From NCBI GenBank assembly GCA_965213525.1, contig OZ243889.1, positions 806,001 through 870,000 of the forward strand: a stretch of DNA of 64,000 bases, read 5' to 3'. Below the pieces are notes generated by a model. That model ran no database searches. It saw only the letters and a list, made by a program, of their open reading frames with translations, and was not told where the DNA came from. This document shows positions 30,619 through 38,800 of this stretch, in pieces. This DNA is from G965213525 sp965213525 (lineage in GTDB: Bacteria; Actinomycetota; Acidimicrobiia; Acidimicrobiales; Poriferisodalaceae). The stretch's first letter is position 1. Each line of letters opens with the position of its first letter. Both the position numbers and the translations under genes were made by a program.

Positions 30619-32292
30619 CTAGGGCAGGGGAGCGAGCTGGGCGGCCAGCGCCTCGACGCCGATGCGGTGGGCGAAGTCACCGAAGCGCTCATCGTCGAGG
30701 CGCTCGTCGCCCCAGCGGGCCAGCAAGGGCACCAACGTGGGCACGATGTCGGTCCGCTTGACCGATCGGATCAGCTCGGAGCTCAACCGGGTGCCGTCGG
30801 CGGCCCCGCCGATGTAGACGTCATAGGCGGTCTTGGTCCGTCCGACCAGGCCGAGCTCGGCGACGTAGGGACGCGCGCAGCCGTTGGGGCACCCGGTCAT
30901 CCGCACCTCGAGCTCGTCGTCGCCGAGTCCCAGTGCCACGAGGGCGGCGTCGAGGTCGTCCACGATCGACTCGACGATGCGCTCGGCCTCGCCCAGGGCC
31001 TGCCCGCAGGTGGGCAGCGCCGGGCAGGCCATGGCCCGGCGCTGGCGGGGCGAGAGCCGGTCGACCAGGGGCACGCCGTGGGCGGCCAGCACCTCCTCGA
31101 CGTGGTCGCGGCGGCCGTCGGCGACGCCGCACAGCAGCAGGTTCTGCTGGGGGGTGCAGCGCACCTCGAGGTCCAGCTCGCCGACCAGGGCCGCCACCGC
31201 GCTTCGGTAGCGCCGCTCACCGGCGTCACGGACCCGCCCGCTCGGTACGTGCACGCCACAGAACCAGGTGCCGTCCGCGCTCTGGTGCCACCCGAGGTGA
31301 TCATCGGCGCTGCGGAACACGTGGGCGGTGGCCGGGGCGAGCAGCCGACCGAGCCGGCGCTGCACCTCGGCTCTGAAGCGGTCGAGGCCCCAGCGGTCGA
31401 TCAGGTACTTGAGGCGGGCCTTCTGGCGGTCCTCTCGCTCACCGTGATCGCGCTGCACGCCCACGATGGCCTCGAGGACCTCGAGCAGCTCACCGGGCGC
31501 CACGTCGGCGAACCAGGACCCGAGCCGGGGGTAGGTGTCATCTCGGGTCTGGGATCGGCCGAGCCCGCCACCCACGCTGATGGTGAAGGCGGTGATCTCG
31601 TCACCGACCACGATCGGGACGATGCCGACGTCATCGGTCAGCACGTCGACGCCGTTGTCAGACGGCGAGGCGAGGGCCATCTTGAACTTGCGGGGTAGGT
31701 AGGCGTCGCCGTAGATCGGCTCGACGGTCTCGTCCGGTTCGACCCCAGCGGCCCGTTCGCCGTCGATGAAGATCTCGGCGTAGGCGGTCGTGGCCGGCCG
31801 GAAGTGGGCTGCGATCTGCCCGGCCCACCGGTCGAGCTGGGCGGGGACCGGCCCGGGGAGCGGGGCGGTCGAGGCCATCACGTTGCGCACCACGTCACCG
31901 CACGCCGCGAAGGTGCTGAGGCGGGTGGCCACGACGCCCCGGAGCAGGTGGGCGACGTCGCCCTTGGCGACGCCGTGGAACTGGATGCCCTGGCGGGTGG
32001 TGAGGCGCAGCGAGTCGGCACCGACGTCGCCGGCCAGGCCGTCCAGGTCGAGCCACTGCGCGCCCGATAGACGGCCTCCCGGGATCGCGACGCGGACCAT
32101 CAGCGAGTGGTCCAGCTCCTCGCCGGCCCTGGTGCGCTCGCGGCGGGTGTCCCGGTCGTCTTGTTGGTAGATGCCGTGGAACTTCAACAGGCTGGCGGCG
32201 TCGGCGCCGAAGGCGGTGGCGGGACCGTCGAGCTCGGCGGCGATCGTGCCCCGCAGGTGCTGGCTGACGGTCTTGAGGGTCTCGGCGCTCAC
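30619..32292 (-). CDS. Nitrite/sulfite reductase hemoprotein (assimilatory sulfite reductase)
   Basis: 557 residues from GTG 32292, overlapping the cobA stop. Siroheme and [4Fe-4S] ligands are present as Cx5C (Cys423, Cys429) and Cx3C (Cys468, Cys472 in TGCPNGC). Substrate-side basic residues appear in LRLTTRQGIQFHG and KFKMALA. Ferredoxin-type sulfite and nitrite reductases share this architecture. The operon partners (APS reductase and siroheme synthesis) favour sulfite to sulfide. Last gene of a four-gene operon, all with four-base overlaps, so cofactor and apoenzyme are made together. Confidence 0.88.
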   Translation of the reverse strand: MSAETLKTVSQHLRGTIAAELDGPATAFGADAASLLKFHGIYQQDDRDTRRERTRAGEELDHSLMVRVAIPGGRLSGAQWLDLDGLAGDVGADSLRLTTRQGIQFHGVAKGDVAHLLRGVVATRLSTFAACGDVVRNVMASTAPLPGPVPAQLDRWAGQIAAHFRPATTAYAEIFIDGERAAGVEPDETVEPIYGDAYLPRKFKMALASPSDNGVDVLTDDVGIVPIVVGDEITAFTISVGGGLGRSQTRDDTYPRLGSWFADVAPGELLEVLEAIVGVQRDHGEREDRQKARLKYLIDRWGLDRFRAEVQRRLGRLLAPATAHVFRSADDHLGWHQSADGTWFCGVHVPSGRVRDAGERRYRSAVAALVGELDLEVRCTPQQNLLLCGVADGRRDHVEEVLAAHGVPLVDRLSPRQRRAMACPALPTCGQALGEAERIVESIVDDLDAALVALGLGDDELEVRMTGCPNGCARPYVAELGLVGRTKTAYDVYIGGAADGTRLSSELIRSVKRTDIVPTLVPLLARWGDERLDDERFGDFAHRIGVEALAAQLAPLP

Positions 32293-33044
32293 GGTGCGAC
32301 CTCCAGGGCGCTGAGGGTGACGGGTGGCTCCAGGTGGGCGCCGCCCAGATCGAGCGCGGCCACCGCACCGATGACGATCGTCGCCGGGGATGGGACCGGT
32401 TCGAGACCGAGATCGCCCAGGCGGATGCGGGCGACGTGCTGCGCCGACCCGCTGGCGTCGACGATGACCGCCACCGGGGTGTGGCCGGGGCACCCGGCCG
32501 CCATCAGGCGCTCGGCCAGGCGGCGAGCTCGTCGGGCGCCCATCAGCACCACCAGCGTGGTGTGCGAGGCGGCCAGGGCGTCCCAGTCGAGGGGGTCCGA
32601 GTCGTCGTCTTGGTGGGCGGTGACGACGGTGAACCCACTGGCCAGCCCGCGGTGGGTGACCGGGATGCCGGCGATGGCCGGGGCGGCGGTCGCCGCGCTC
32701 AGGCCGGGCACGATCTCGTGGTCGATGCCCGCTGCGGCCAACGCCAGCGCCTCCTCACCGCCGCGGCCGAACACGAACGGGTCGCCGCCCTTGAGCCGCA
32801 CGACGGTGCCGGGCCGCCGCCCGCGATCCAACAGGACCCGCACGATCTCGTCCTGGCCGACCGAGGCCCGCCCTCCCCGCTTGCCGACGTCGAGGAGCTC
32901 GGCCCACGGGGGAGCGAGATCGAGCACCCGAGGCCCGACCAGGGCGTCGTGCACGATGCAGTCGGCCCGGCCGATGAGCGCTGCGGCGCGCACGGTGAGC
33001 AGCTCGGGGTCACCGGGCCCGGCCCCGACCAGGTGGACGCTCAC
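32289..33044 (-). CDS. cobA: Uroporphyrinogen-III C-methyltransferase
   Basis: 251 residues from GTG 33044, overlapping the upstream stop. Family motifs: VHLVGAGPGDPELLTVRA (about 3-20), VHDALVG, LKGGDPFVFGRGGEE, PGLSAATAAPAIAGIPVTHR and VVLMGARR. It methylates uroporphyrinogen III twice with SAM to give precorrin-2, the entry point to siroheme. The preceding gene supplies the dehydrogenase/ferrochelatase step, so the two split proteobacterial CysG into separate proteins. The context between siroheme oxidation and sulfite reductase makes siroheme, not cobalamin, the likely product. Confidence 0.93.
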   Translation of the reverse strand: MSVHLVGAGPGDPELLTVRAAALIGRADCIVHDALVGPRVLDLAPPWAELLDVGKRGGRASVGQDEIVRVLLDRGRRPGTVVRLKGGDPFVFGRGGEEALALAAAGIDHEIVPGLSAATAAPAIAGIPVTHRGLASGFTVVTAHQDDDSDPLDWDALAASHTTLVVLMGARRARRLAERLMAAGCPGHTPVAVIVDASGSAQHVARIRLGDLGLEPVPSPATIVIGAVAALDLGGAHLEPPVTLSALEVAP

Positions 33045-33718
33045 GGCGCCACCGCCGACACCGGGTGGTCGTCGAGCCCGAGGTGGCGGCGCAGCAACGC
33101 CTGGGCGGCGTCGAGGTCGCCGTCGCGCACGTGGGCGTGGAGGCCGTCGTCGAAGGCCATCGACCAGCCGTCGACCTCGGTGGGGCGGCCTGCCGCCTGC
33201 AGCTCGGCGCGAGCGCCGGCCAGCAACTCGACCAGGGCGTCCAGGTCGGGGCCGAGCCGGTCCTCGAAGTGGCGCCGGAGCCAGGACGCCAGGGCGGGGC
33301 TCACGCCGTTGGTCGAGATCGTCACGCTCACCGCACCGCGACGGGCCACCGCGGGCAGCACGACGGTGCAGTGGGCCGGGTCGTCGGCGGAGTTGACCCA
33401 CACCCCGGCCGCGGAGGCGTCAGCGAACACCTGACCGTCGACCTCGCGGTCTCCCGTGGCGGTGAAGGCCAGCCGGTAGGAGGCCACCTCGCCACGGACG
33501 TAGGTCCGACGGTGCCAGCGCAGCGCACCGGCCTCGGCGAGCTCAGCGATCTCCGCGGTCGCCTCGGGGGCCACGACGCTGACCCGAGCCCCGCTGCGCC
33601 GCAGGCCCTCGAGCTTGCGGGCGGCGATGCGCCCGGCGCCGACCAGCAGGACGCGCTGGCCGTCGATCACCAACCCGACGGGCAGCAGCGGTGAGGTGGC
33701 CTCTGACAGCGGCCTCAC
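33041..33718 (-). CDS. Precorrin-2 dehydrogenase/sirohydrochlorin ferrochelatase (CysG N-terminal type)
   Basis: 225 residues from GTG 33718, overlapping the cysH stop. The NAD-binding site is QRVLLVGAGRIAARKLEGL (about 21-39), and VWVNSADDPAHCTVVLPAVA, then GAVSVTISTNGVSPALA, are typical of Met8/SirC-like enzymes. It oxidises precorrin-2 to sirohydrochlorin with NAD and may insert iron. It works with CobA downstream to make siroheme for the sulfite reductase. The C-terminal 60 residues (LLAGARAELQAAG...) are less conserved and may be a dimerisation arm. Confidence 0.88.
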   Translation of the reverse strand: MRPLSEATSPLLPVGLVIDGQRVLLVGAGRIAARKLEGLRRSGARVSVVAPEATAEIAELAEAGALRWHRRTYVRGEVASYRLAFTATGDREVDGQVFADASAAGVWVNSADDPAHCTVVLPAVARRGAVSVTISTNGVSPALASWLRRHFEDRLGPDLDALVELLAGARAELQAAGRPTEVDGWSMAFDDGLHAHVRDGDLDAAQALLRRHLGLDDHPVSAVAP

Positions 33719-34380
33719 GTGTGGATCCCGCACTCGGCTCGGGCGCTGCCGCTCCAGCGGCCGCTGCGGCCCCGGCCCGGCTCGGTGCAGGGCCAGCAAC
33801 CGATCGAGCCGTAGCCCTGGGCCGAGAGGGGGTTGACGACCAGCCCGTGGGCCTCGACGTGGGCGCTGATCGCGGCGTCGTCGAGCGTCGCCAGCGGGTT
33901 GACCTTGACCAAGCCCCGCCGGTCGATCTCGACGACCGGCGTGGCGGCCCGGCCGGGGTGATCGCTGCGGCGCAGCCCCGAGATCCATCCGGTGCGGCCG
34001 GCCAGGGCCCGTTCGAGCGGCTCGACCCGGCGCGCTGCGCAGCAGGCGTCGGTGCCGTGGGCCCACAGATCGGCGGCATCGTCGGCGGGGGAGACGACCC
34101 GGAGCTCGAGGCGGTGGCGGCGCTGGGCCCGTCGGGCCGTCTCGAGGGTCTCAGCGAAGTGCAGCCCCGTGTCGACGAACACGACCTCGAGGTCGGGCTC
34201 GGCGCGGGTGGCCACGTCGACCAGCACGGTGTCGCCGAAGCTGGCAAGCACGACGACGCCTGCGCCGAGGTGGGCCACGGCCCACCCCACGACGTCGACG
34301 GGGTCGGCCGCTTCGAGCTCGGCGGCCACCACGGCGACGTCCACGGGCGTCAGCGCCGGGGTGGGCATCGGGGGTCTCAT
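33715..34380 (-). CDS. cysH: Adenylylsulfate (APS) reductase
   Basis: 221 residues from ATG 34380 (MPTP a few codons later is possible). PP-loop-like ASFGDTVLVDVATR and VVFVDTGLHFAETLETA open the protein. The paired cysteines in DACCAARR and GCWPC in the C-terminal part coordinate a [4Fe-4S] cluster, which separates APS reductases from PAPS-specific enzymes. The C-terminal ECGIH contains the catalytic Cys. It reduces APS to sulfite for the sulfite reductase of the same operon. First gene of the operon, with a promoter-like TTGACA and a palindrome upstream (34398-34417). Confidence 0.9.
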   Translation of the reverse strand: MRPPMPTPALTPVDVAVVAAELEAADPVDVVGWAVAHLGAGVVVLASFGDTVLVDVATRAEPDLEVVFVDTGLHFAETLETARRAQRRHRLELRVVSPADDAADLWAHGTDACCAARRVEPLERALAGRTGWISGLRRSDHPGRAATPVVEIDRRGLVKVNPLATLDDAAISAHVEAHGLVVNPLSAQGYGSIGCWPCTEPGRGRSGRWSGSARAECGIHT

Positions 34381-34397
34381 ACCCGACCATTGAGATC

Positions 34398-34417
34398 AAC
34401 CCGATCGGATTTGTCAA
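34398..34417 (-). promoter_or_regulatory. Candidate operator and -35 of the sulfur-assimilation operon
   Basis: On the minus strand TTGACA (34412-34417) abuts the near-perfect palindrome AATCCGATCGGGTT (34398-34411, one mismatched pair). A palindrome inside the promoter spacer suits a dimeric repressor. The -10 is weak (CTCAAT at 34389-34394 with a 17-base spacer). The 60-base gap is notably AT-richer than its surroundings. Confidence 0.45.
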
Positions 34418-34450
34418 GAATCGATCTTCCAGGACGCGCCGGGGGCCACC

Positions 34451-34456
34451 TAGGGT
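34451..34456 (+). promoter_or_regulatory. -10 box TAGGGT of the crotonase gene (leaderless)
   Basis: TAGGGT ends 6 bases before ATG 34463. Confidence 0.6.
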
Positions 34457-34462
34457 GGCGCC

Positions 34463-35224
34463 ATGGTCGAGCTCGAGATCGACGGCCACGTCGCCGTCAT
34501 GACGATCAACCGCCCCGAGGCGCGCAACGCGGTGAACGGCGACGTCGCCCAGACGATGGAGGCCAACCTCGGCCGGCTCGAGTCCGACGACGACCTCTGG
34601 GTCGGCATCATCGCCGGTGCCGGGTCGGCGTTCTGCGCCGGGGCCGACCTGAAGGAGGTGGCCTCGGGCAACGGACGCTCGCTCGCCACCGAGCGGGGCG
34701 GGTTCGGGGGCATCACGCGCTACGAGCGCACCAAGCCCCTCATCGCCGCGGTCGACGGTCCGGCGTTGGCGGGTGGTTGTGAGATCGTCCTGTCCTGTGA
34801 CCTCGTCGTCGCCTCGACCCGGGCGCGCTTTGGCATCCCCGAGGTCAAGCGGTCGCTGGTGGCAGCCGCCGGCGGGCTGTTCCGCCTGCCCCGGGCGCTG
34901 CCCCGCAACATCGCCATGGAGCTGGCCCTGACCGGCGACCCGATCGACGCCGCCCGGGCCCGGGAGCTCGGCCTGGTCAACGAGCTGTGCGAGCCCGGCG
35001 AGGCGGTCTCGACGGCCAAGGCGCTGGCGGCGCGCATCATCGTGAACGCCCCCGCAGCGGTGCGCGCCTCGCGGCGGGTCGTCGCCGAGGGGATGCTCGC
35101 CCCCGATGCCGAGGCGTGGGCCCTGACGAACCGGTTGATGGCCGAGGTGGCGCGCACCGAGGACTACGCCGAGGGGCCCAAGGCCTTCGTCGAGAAGCGT
35201 GCCCCACGGTGGTCGGGCCGGTAG
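34463..35224 (+). CDS. Enoyl-CoA hydratase/isomerase (crotonase)
   Basis: 253 residues. The crotonase oxyanion-hole segments are AGAGSAFCAGADLKEV and AAVDGPALAGGCEIVLSCDL. At the catalytic positions Glu is visible in GIPEVKRSL, while the first Glu of crotonases is replaced by the CEIVL segment. It likely hydrates or isomerises an enoyl-CoA in fatty-acid or aromatic degradation. Start fixed by the leaderless box. A release-factor-like gene begins within its last codons, so the two are probably cotranscribed, although no functional link is obvious. Confidence 0.85.
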   Translation: MVELEIDGHVAVMTINRPEARNAVNGDVAQTMEANLGRLESDDDLWVGIIAGAGSAFCAGADLKEVASGNGRSLATERGGFGGITRYERTKPLIAAVDGPALAGGCEIVLSCDLVVASTRARFGIPEVKRSLVAAAGGLFRLPRALPRNIAMELALTGDPIDAARARELGLVNELCEPGEAVSTAKALAARIIVNAPAAVRASRRVVAEGMLAPDAEAWALTNRLMAEVARTEDYAEGPKAFVEKRAPRWSGR

Positions 35225-35652
35225 GCGAGGACGCACCGCTGCGTCCCGCCCGGGGCGTCGAGATCCCGAGATCGTTGATCCGCTGGCGCCTCGACACGCC
35301 CGGCGGCCCCGGCGGCCAGCACGCCAACCGGGCGGCGACCCGGGCCGAGGCCTCGCTCGTGCTCACCGACCTGTACGCCCTCGGCATCGATCCCGAGCTG
35401 ATCGCCCGCTGGCGGCGACGCCTCGGGGAGGTGGTGCGGGCGGTGGCTGCAGACACCCGCTCCCAGCACCGCAACAAGATCGCAGCGTGTCGTCGCCTCG
35501 AGGACCAGTTGGCCGCATCGCTGCGCACCGCCCCGCCGCGGCGCCCGACCCGACCGACCCGTGGCTCGACGCGCCGGCGCCTCGAGGCCAAGCGACGCAC
35601 GGCCGAGCGCAAGCAGACCCGCCGCCGCCCGCGCCGCGACGGCATCGACTGA
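35209..35652 (+). CDS. Peptidyl-tRNA hydrolase/release factor-like protein (ArfB/YaeJ type)
   Basis: 147 residues if started at GTG 35209, which overlaps the crotonase gene by 16 bases. The GGQ motif is in TPGGPGGQHANRAATRAE (GGQ at 35-37), the signature of class I release factors and ArfB. The C-terminus is long and very basic (RRRLEAKRRTAERKQTRRRP), like the tail ArfB uses to sense an empty mRNA channel. The protein lacks the codon-recognition domain of RF1/RF2. Probably rescues ribosomes stalled on truncated mRNA. A shorter start at the CTG near 35239 is possible but less likely. Confidence 0.82.
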   Translation: MVGPVGEDAPLRPARGVEIPRSLIRWRLDTPGGPGGQHANRAATRAEASLVLTDLYALGIDPELIARWRRRLGEVVRAVAADTRSQHRNKIAACRRLEDQLAASLRTAPPRRPTRPTRGSTRRRLEAKRRTAERKQTRRRPRRDGID

Positions 35653-35760
35653 GTCGCAGCGCCAGCGCGCAGTGGGTCGAGCTGGGCGCCTGACCAGACG
35701 TCGGTGCCGGGGTCACCGGCGTCGATCCCCTGGCAGGATCGTCGATGAGAGGGGGTGCAC

Positions 35761-35910
35761 ATGGGCGAGTACGAGTCGATCAGGGTGCACGACGGCGCCG
35801 AGGCCATGGTGCCCACCGGGGGGGCCGACGCCGACGCGCTGGTCACCGCCCTGCACGACGGGGAGCGCCGCGCCGTCGCCGCCCGACACCTGACCGGACG
35901 AGGGCGCTAG
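35761..35910 (+). CDS. Small protein (49 residues) upstream of fpg
   Basis: An ATG preceded by a good GAGAGGGG ribosome site (about 35748-35755) opens a 49-codon frame ending at TAG 35908-35910, six bases before the Fpg start. The protein is acidic then basic, with a VHDGAEAMVPTGGADADALV core and no Cys or membrane segment. No family recognised. The ribosome site and tight spacing to fpg support coding, possibly as part of the same transcript. Confidence 0.5.
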   Translation: MGEYESIRVHDGAEAMVPTGGADADALVTALHDGERRAVAARHLTGRGR

Positions 35911-35915
35911 GCCCG

Positions 35916-36779
35916 GTGCCCGAGCTGCCCGAGGTCGAGACCCTCCGCCGCAGCCTCGAGCCCCGGCTGGTCGGCCGTCGCCTGGGCGCCGCCCGTGCGT
36001 TCGACCATCCGAAGTTCTCTCCGGCGCTCGAGGTGGTGGGCGCCGTCGCCGAGGGCGTCGCACGGCGGGGCAAGTACCTGCTGATCGCGCTCGATGACGG
36101 GCGTGAGCTCATCGTGCACCTCGGGATGACCGGCCAGCTCCTGGTGGGCGGACCCGGATCGGTCGGCCCCGAGGGTCAGGGCGCGTCGGCTGCGGACCGC
36201 CACGAGCGGGCGGCGTGGCGCCTCGACCCGGTCACCCGCACCGATGCCGTCGCAGGTGGCGACGAGCGGTGGCTGGTCCTGCGCGACGCCCGACGCTTCG
36301 GACGCGTGCGAGTCGTCGACGCCGGTGACCACGCCTCGCTGTCCACCCTGCACGCCCTCGGTCCCGAGCCCTTCGACCCGTCCTTCACCGCCGAGCACCT
36401 GCACTTCGCCCTGGCCCGCAGCCGCCGGGCGGTCAAGACCCAGCTGCTGTCCCAACGGCCCGTCGCCGGGGTCGGCAACATCTACGCCGACGAGGCGCTG
36501 TGGGCCGCCGGCATCGATCCCGCCGCCCGCCGCCTCAGCCGACCGAGGGCGAGACGGTTGCGCGACGCCCTCGTAGAGGCCCTCGCGGCCGGCGTCGAGC
36601 ACGGCGGCACCACCCTGAGGGACTACCGCCGCAGCGACGGGACGACCGGTTCGCACCAGCGCCACCTGCGTTGCTACGGCCGGGCCGGCCGACCCTGCGT
36701 GCGCTGCGGGGCTCCGTTGCGCCGCAAGGTCATCGACGGCCGGGGCACGACCTGGTGCGCCACCTGCCAGCGGAGGTGA
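35916..36779 (+). CDS. mutM: Formamidopyrimidine-DNA glycosylase
   Basis: 287 residues from GTG 35916. The mature N-terminus PELPEVETL gives the catalytic Pro2 and Glu3; Lys53 in RRGKYLL is the beta-clamp Lys. The helix-two-turn-helix segment includes VAGVGNIYADEALWAAGIDP, and the C-terminal C4 zinc finger (CVRCG...CATC) closes the protein. It removes 8-oxoguanine and formamidopyrimidines and cleaves the abasic site by beta,delta-elimination. The internal stretch after GMTGQLLVGGPG is longer than usual but motifs are intact. Nei-type relatives start with PEGP, so Fpg is preferred. Confidence 0.93.
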   Translation: MPELPEVETLRRSLEPRLVGRRLGAARAFDHPKFSPALEVVGAVAEGVARRGKYLLIALDDGRELIVHLGMTGQLLVGGPGSVGPEGQGASAADRHERAAWRLDPVTRTDAVAGGDERWLVLRDARRFGRVRVVDAGDHASLSTLHALGPEPFDPSFTAEHLHFALARSRRAVKTQLLSQRPVAGVGNIYADEALWAAGIDPAARRLSRPRARRLRDALVEALAAGVEHGGTTLRDYRRSDGTTGSHQRHLRCYGRAGRPCVRCGAPLRRKVIDGRGTTWCATCQRR

Positions 36780-36951
36780 CGTCCCAGCCGACGAGGCAGG
36801 GGCTCGCTCACCGCCGTCCACCGGCGTCGGGCGCCACCGTCGGCGCACCAGGGCGCCGGGGTGGGGTCATCGGTCGGTGCGTCGAGGCCAGGTGCCACAC
36901 TGCGATGGGCACGATCGACCGGTCGGCCCCCCACCGACGAGGAGCCTCCCG

Positions 36952-37425
36952 ATGGCCACCCCGCCCCCCATGACGATCGACACCGCCACCACCTACCGGG
37001 CGACGATCGCCACGCCCAAGGGCGAGATCGTCATGGACCTCGACCCCGAGCTGGCCCCGGTCACGGTCAACAACTTCGTGTCGCTCGCCCGCGACGGGTT
37101 CTACGACGGGCTGACCTTCCACCGGGTGGTCCCCGGGTTCGTCGTCCAGGGCGGCGACCCCGACGGCACCGGCAGCGGCGGACCGGGGTACAAGTTCGCC
37201 GACGAACCGGTCAAGGGCGAGTACACGCTCGGGGCGGTGGCGATGGCCAACGCCGGGCCCGACTCCAACGGCTCGCAGTTCTTCATCACCATCGACGACT
37301 GCCGCCGCTCCCTCGACAAGGCGTACAACCTGTTCGGCCACGTCGTCGAGGGCGTGGAGGTCGCCCAAGCCATCGAGGTGGGTGACACGATGGACTCGGT
37401 GACCATCACCGAGGTGGCGGCCTGA
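36952..37425 (+). CDS. Cyclophilin-type peptidyl-prolyl isomerase
   Basis: 157 residues from ATG 36952 with AGGAG at about 36939-36943. Cyclophilin motifs are FHRVVPGFVVQGGDPDGTGSGGPG-type residues (Arg in FHR, Gln and Gly of the active site), ANAGPDSNGSQFFIT and NLFGHVVEG. There is no signal peptide, so it acts in the cytoplasm on Xaa-Pro bonds during folding. The usual active-site Trp region is shortened as in small bacterial PpiB proteins. Monocistronic or loosely linked to fpg upstream. Confidence 0.92.
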   Translation: MATPPPMTIDTATTYRATIATPKGEIVMDLDPELAPVTVNNFVSLARDGFYDGLTFHRVVPGFVVQGGDPDGTGSGGPGYKFADEPVKGEYTLGAVAMANAGPDSNGSQFFITIDDCRRSLDKAYNLFGHVVEGVEVAQAIEVGDTMDSVTITEVAA

Positions 37426-37466
37426 CATCGGCCGCCACCCACCGACGTAGCCACCCAGGGGGGGTC

Positions 37467-38441
37467 ATGCGCACACGACTGACCGACGTGTTGGAGGTCG
37501 AGCACCCGGTGATGCTGGCCGGGATGGGCGGGGTGTCGTACCACCGCCTCGTCGCCGCCGTCTCCGCGGCCGGCGGGTTCGGGTGCCTCGGCGCCTCGAC
37601 CATGTCGCTGCCCCGGATGGTCGATGAGATCGCCGCCACCGCGGCGGCCACCGATCGGCCCTTCGGGGTCGATCTGCTCACCGCAGCCGGGCTGTCCGAC
37701 GACCAGGTGCGGGCGGTCATCGATGGCGGGGCCCGGGTCTTCGTCGCCGGGCTCGGCGTGCCCCGTGACGCCGTGGACGCCTTCCACGACGCCAACATCC
37801 TCGTCGGATCGATGTGCGGCAAGGTCCGCCACGCCATCGCCGCCGTCGAGGCCGGCTGCGATCTGGTCATCGCCCAGGGCACCGAGGCGGGCGGGCACAC
37901 CGGCACGGTGGCGACCATGGCCCTGGTGCCCCAGGTCGTCGACGCGGTCGGCGAGCGCGTGCCGGTCGTGGCGGCAGGGGGCATCTACGACGGCCGGGGC
38001 CTGGCCGCCGCGCTGTCCCTCGGAGCCGACGGCGTGTGGGTCGGCACGCGCTTCATCGCCACCCCCGAGGCCCGCACCGTCGAGGGCTACAAGGACACCC
38101 TGCTCGGCCTGGGTGAGGACGGCACGGTGGTGAGCCGGGCGTTCACCGGCAAGACGTGCCGGGTGGTGCGCAACGAGTGGACCGCCCGGTTCGATCGCCA
38201 ACCCGACCAGCTGCAGCCCTTCCCCCAGCAGGCGGTGCGCAGCGTCACCGACGGGGCCAACCACCTCGGTGAGGGCCCCGAGGCCGTCGACGGCGTCGAC
38301 CTCGACCTCGAGTTCATGCCGGCCGGTCAGGCCGCCGGGGGCATCGACGAGCTCGTCCCCGCCGCCGACCTCGTGGCCGCGATGGTCCGTGAGGCCACCG
38401 AGACCATCGACCGGATCGCCTCGGTCGCCGCCACGGCGTAG
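37467..38441 (+). CDS. Nitronate monooxygenase/NPD-like flavoprotein
   Basis: 324 residues from ATG 37467 after a G-rich ribosome site. TIM-barrel flavin motifs: VMLAGMGGVSYHRLVAAVSAAGG, QGTEAGGHTGTVATMALVPQ with the His of nitronate monooxygenases, VVAAGGIYDGRGLAAALSLG and DGVWVGTRFIATPEA for FMN phosphate binding. These enzymes oxidise alkyl nitronates such as propionate 3-nitronate with FMN and O2, though many homologs serve as enoyl reductases. The C-terminal 60 residues (DGANHLGEGPEAVDG...) are typical of the actinobacterial group. Exact substrate unknown. Confidence 0.85.
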   Translation: MRTRLTDVLEVEHPVMLAGMGGVSYHRLVAAVSAAGGFGCLGASTMSLPRMVDEIAATAAATDRPFGVDLLTAAGLSDDQVRAVIDGGARVFVAGLGVPRDAVDAFHDANILVGSMCGKVRHAIAAVEAGCDLVIAQGTEAGGHTGTVATMALVPQVVDAVGERVPVVAAGGIYDGRGLAAALSLGADGVWVGTRFIATPEARTVEGYKDTLLGLGEDGTVVSRAFTGKTCRVVRNEWTARFDRQPDQLQPFPQQAVRSVTDGANHLGEGPEAVDGVDLDLEFMPAGQAAGGIDELVPAADLVAAMVREATETIDRIASVAATA

Positions 38442-38540
38442 AGGTCGGCGGCTCCGTCGAAGCCTCGTCCACCAGATCTCCACAGCCCACGGCAGGTCAT
38501 CCACCGCTTCGGGGTCTATCGACCCACAGCGGACGTTCCC

Positions 38541-38546
38541 TACGGT
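38541..38546 (+). promoter_or_regulatory. -10 box TACGGT of the small protein gene (leaderless)
   Basis: TACGGT ends 7 bases before ATG 38554. Confidence 0.55.
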
Positions 38547-38553
38547 CAGCTCC

Positions 38554-38772
38554 ATGGGCACACAGCACGAGATCGTCCTGCGAGACGGCACGGTCCGGGT
38601 GGTAGCCGGCGCCGACGCCTACGACCAGGAGGGCCAGATGACGACCTTCTTCGCCACCGACCACGGGCGGGGCATCGTCGACCCGTGGGCCACGCGGGTG
38701 GCGTCGATCCGGACCTCGGAGATCTTGATGGTGCGCCGCGGTTCGTGCGAGGAGGCCGTCCCACTACCGTGA
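38554..38772 (+). CDS. Small hypothetical protein (72 residues)
   Basis: The frame upstream is open but the leaderless -10 box places the start at ATG 38554. The protein reads MGTQHEIVLRDGTVRVVAGA, then TFFATDHGRGIVDPWATRVAS and ends with an IRTSEILMVRRG strand. The beta-rich, hydrophilic pattern has no membrane segment or known motif. The antiporter gene starts 29 bases later, so the two are likely cotranscribed and the small protein might regulate it. No family recognised. Confidence 0.55.
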   Translation: MGTQHEIVLRDGTVRVVAGADAYDQEGQMTTFFATDHGRGIVDPWATRVASIRTSEILMVRRGSCEEAVPLP

Positions 38773-38800
38773 CGCCGGTGGCGCCCCCGGCCGTTGGGCC

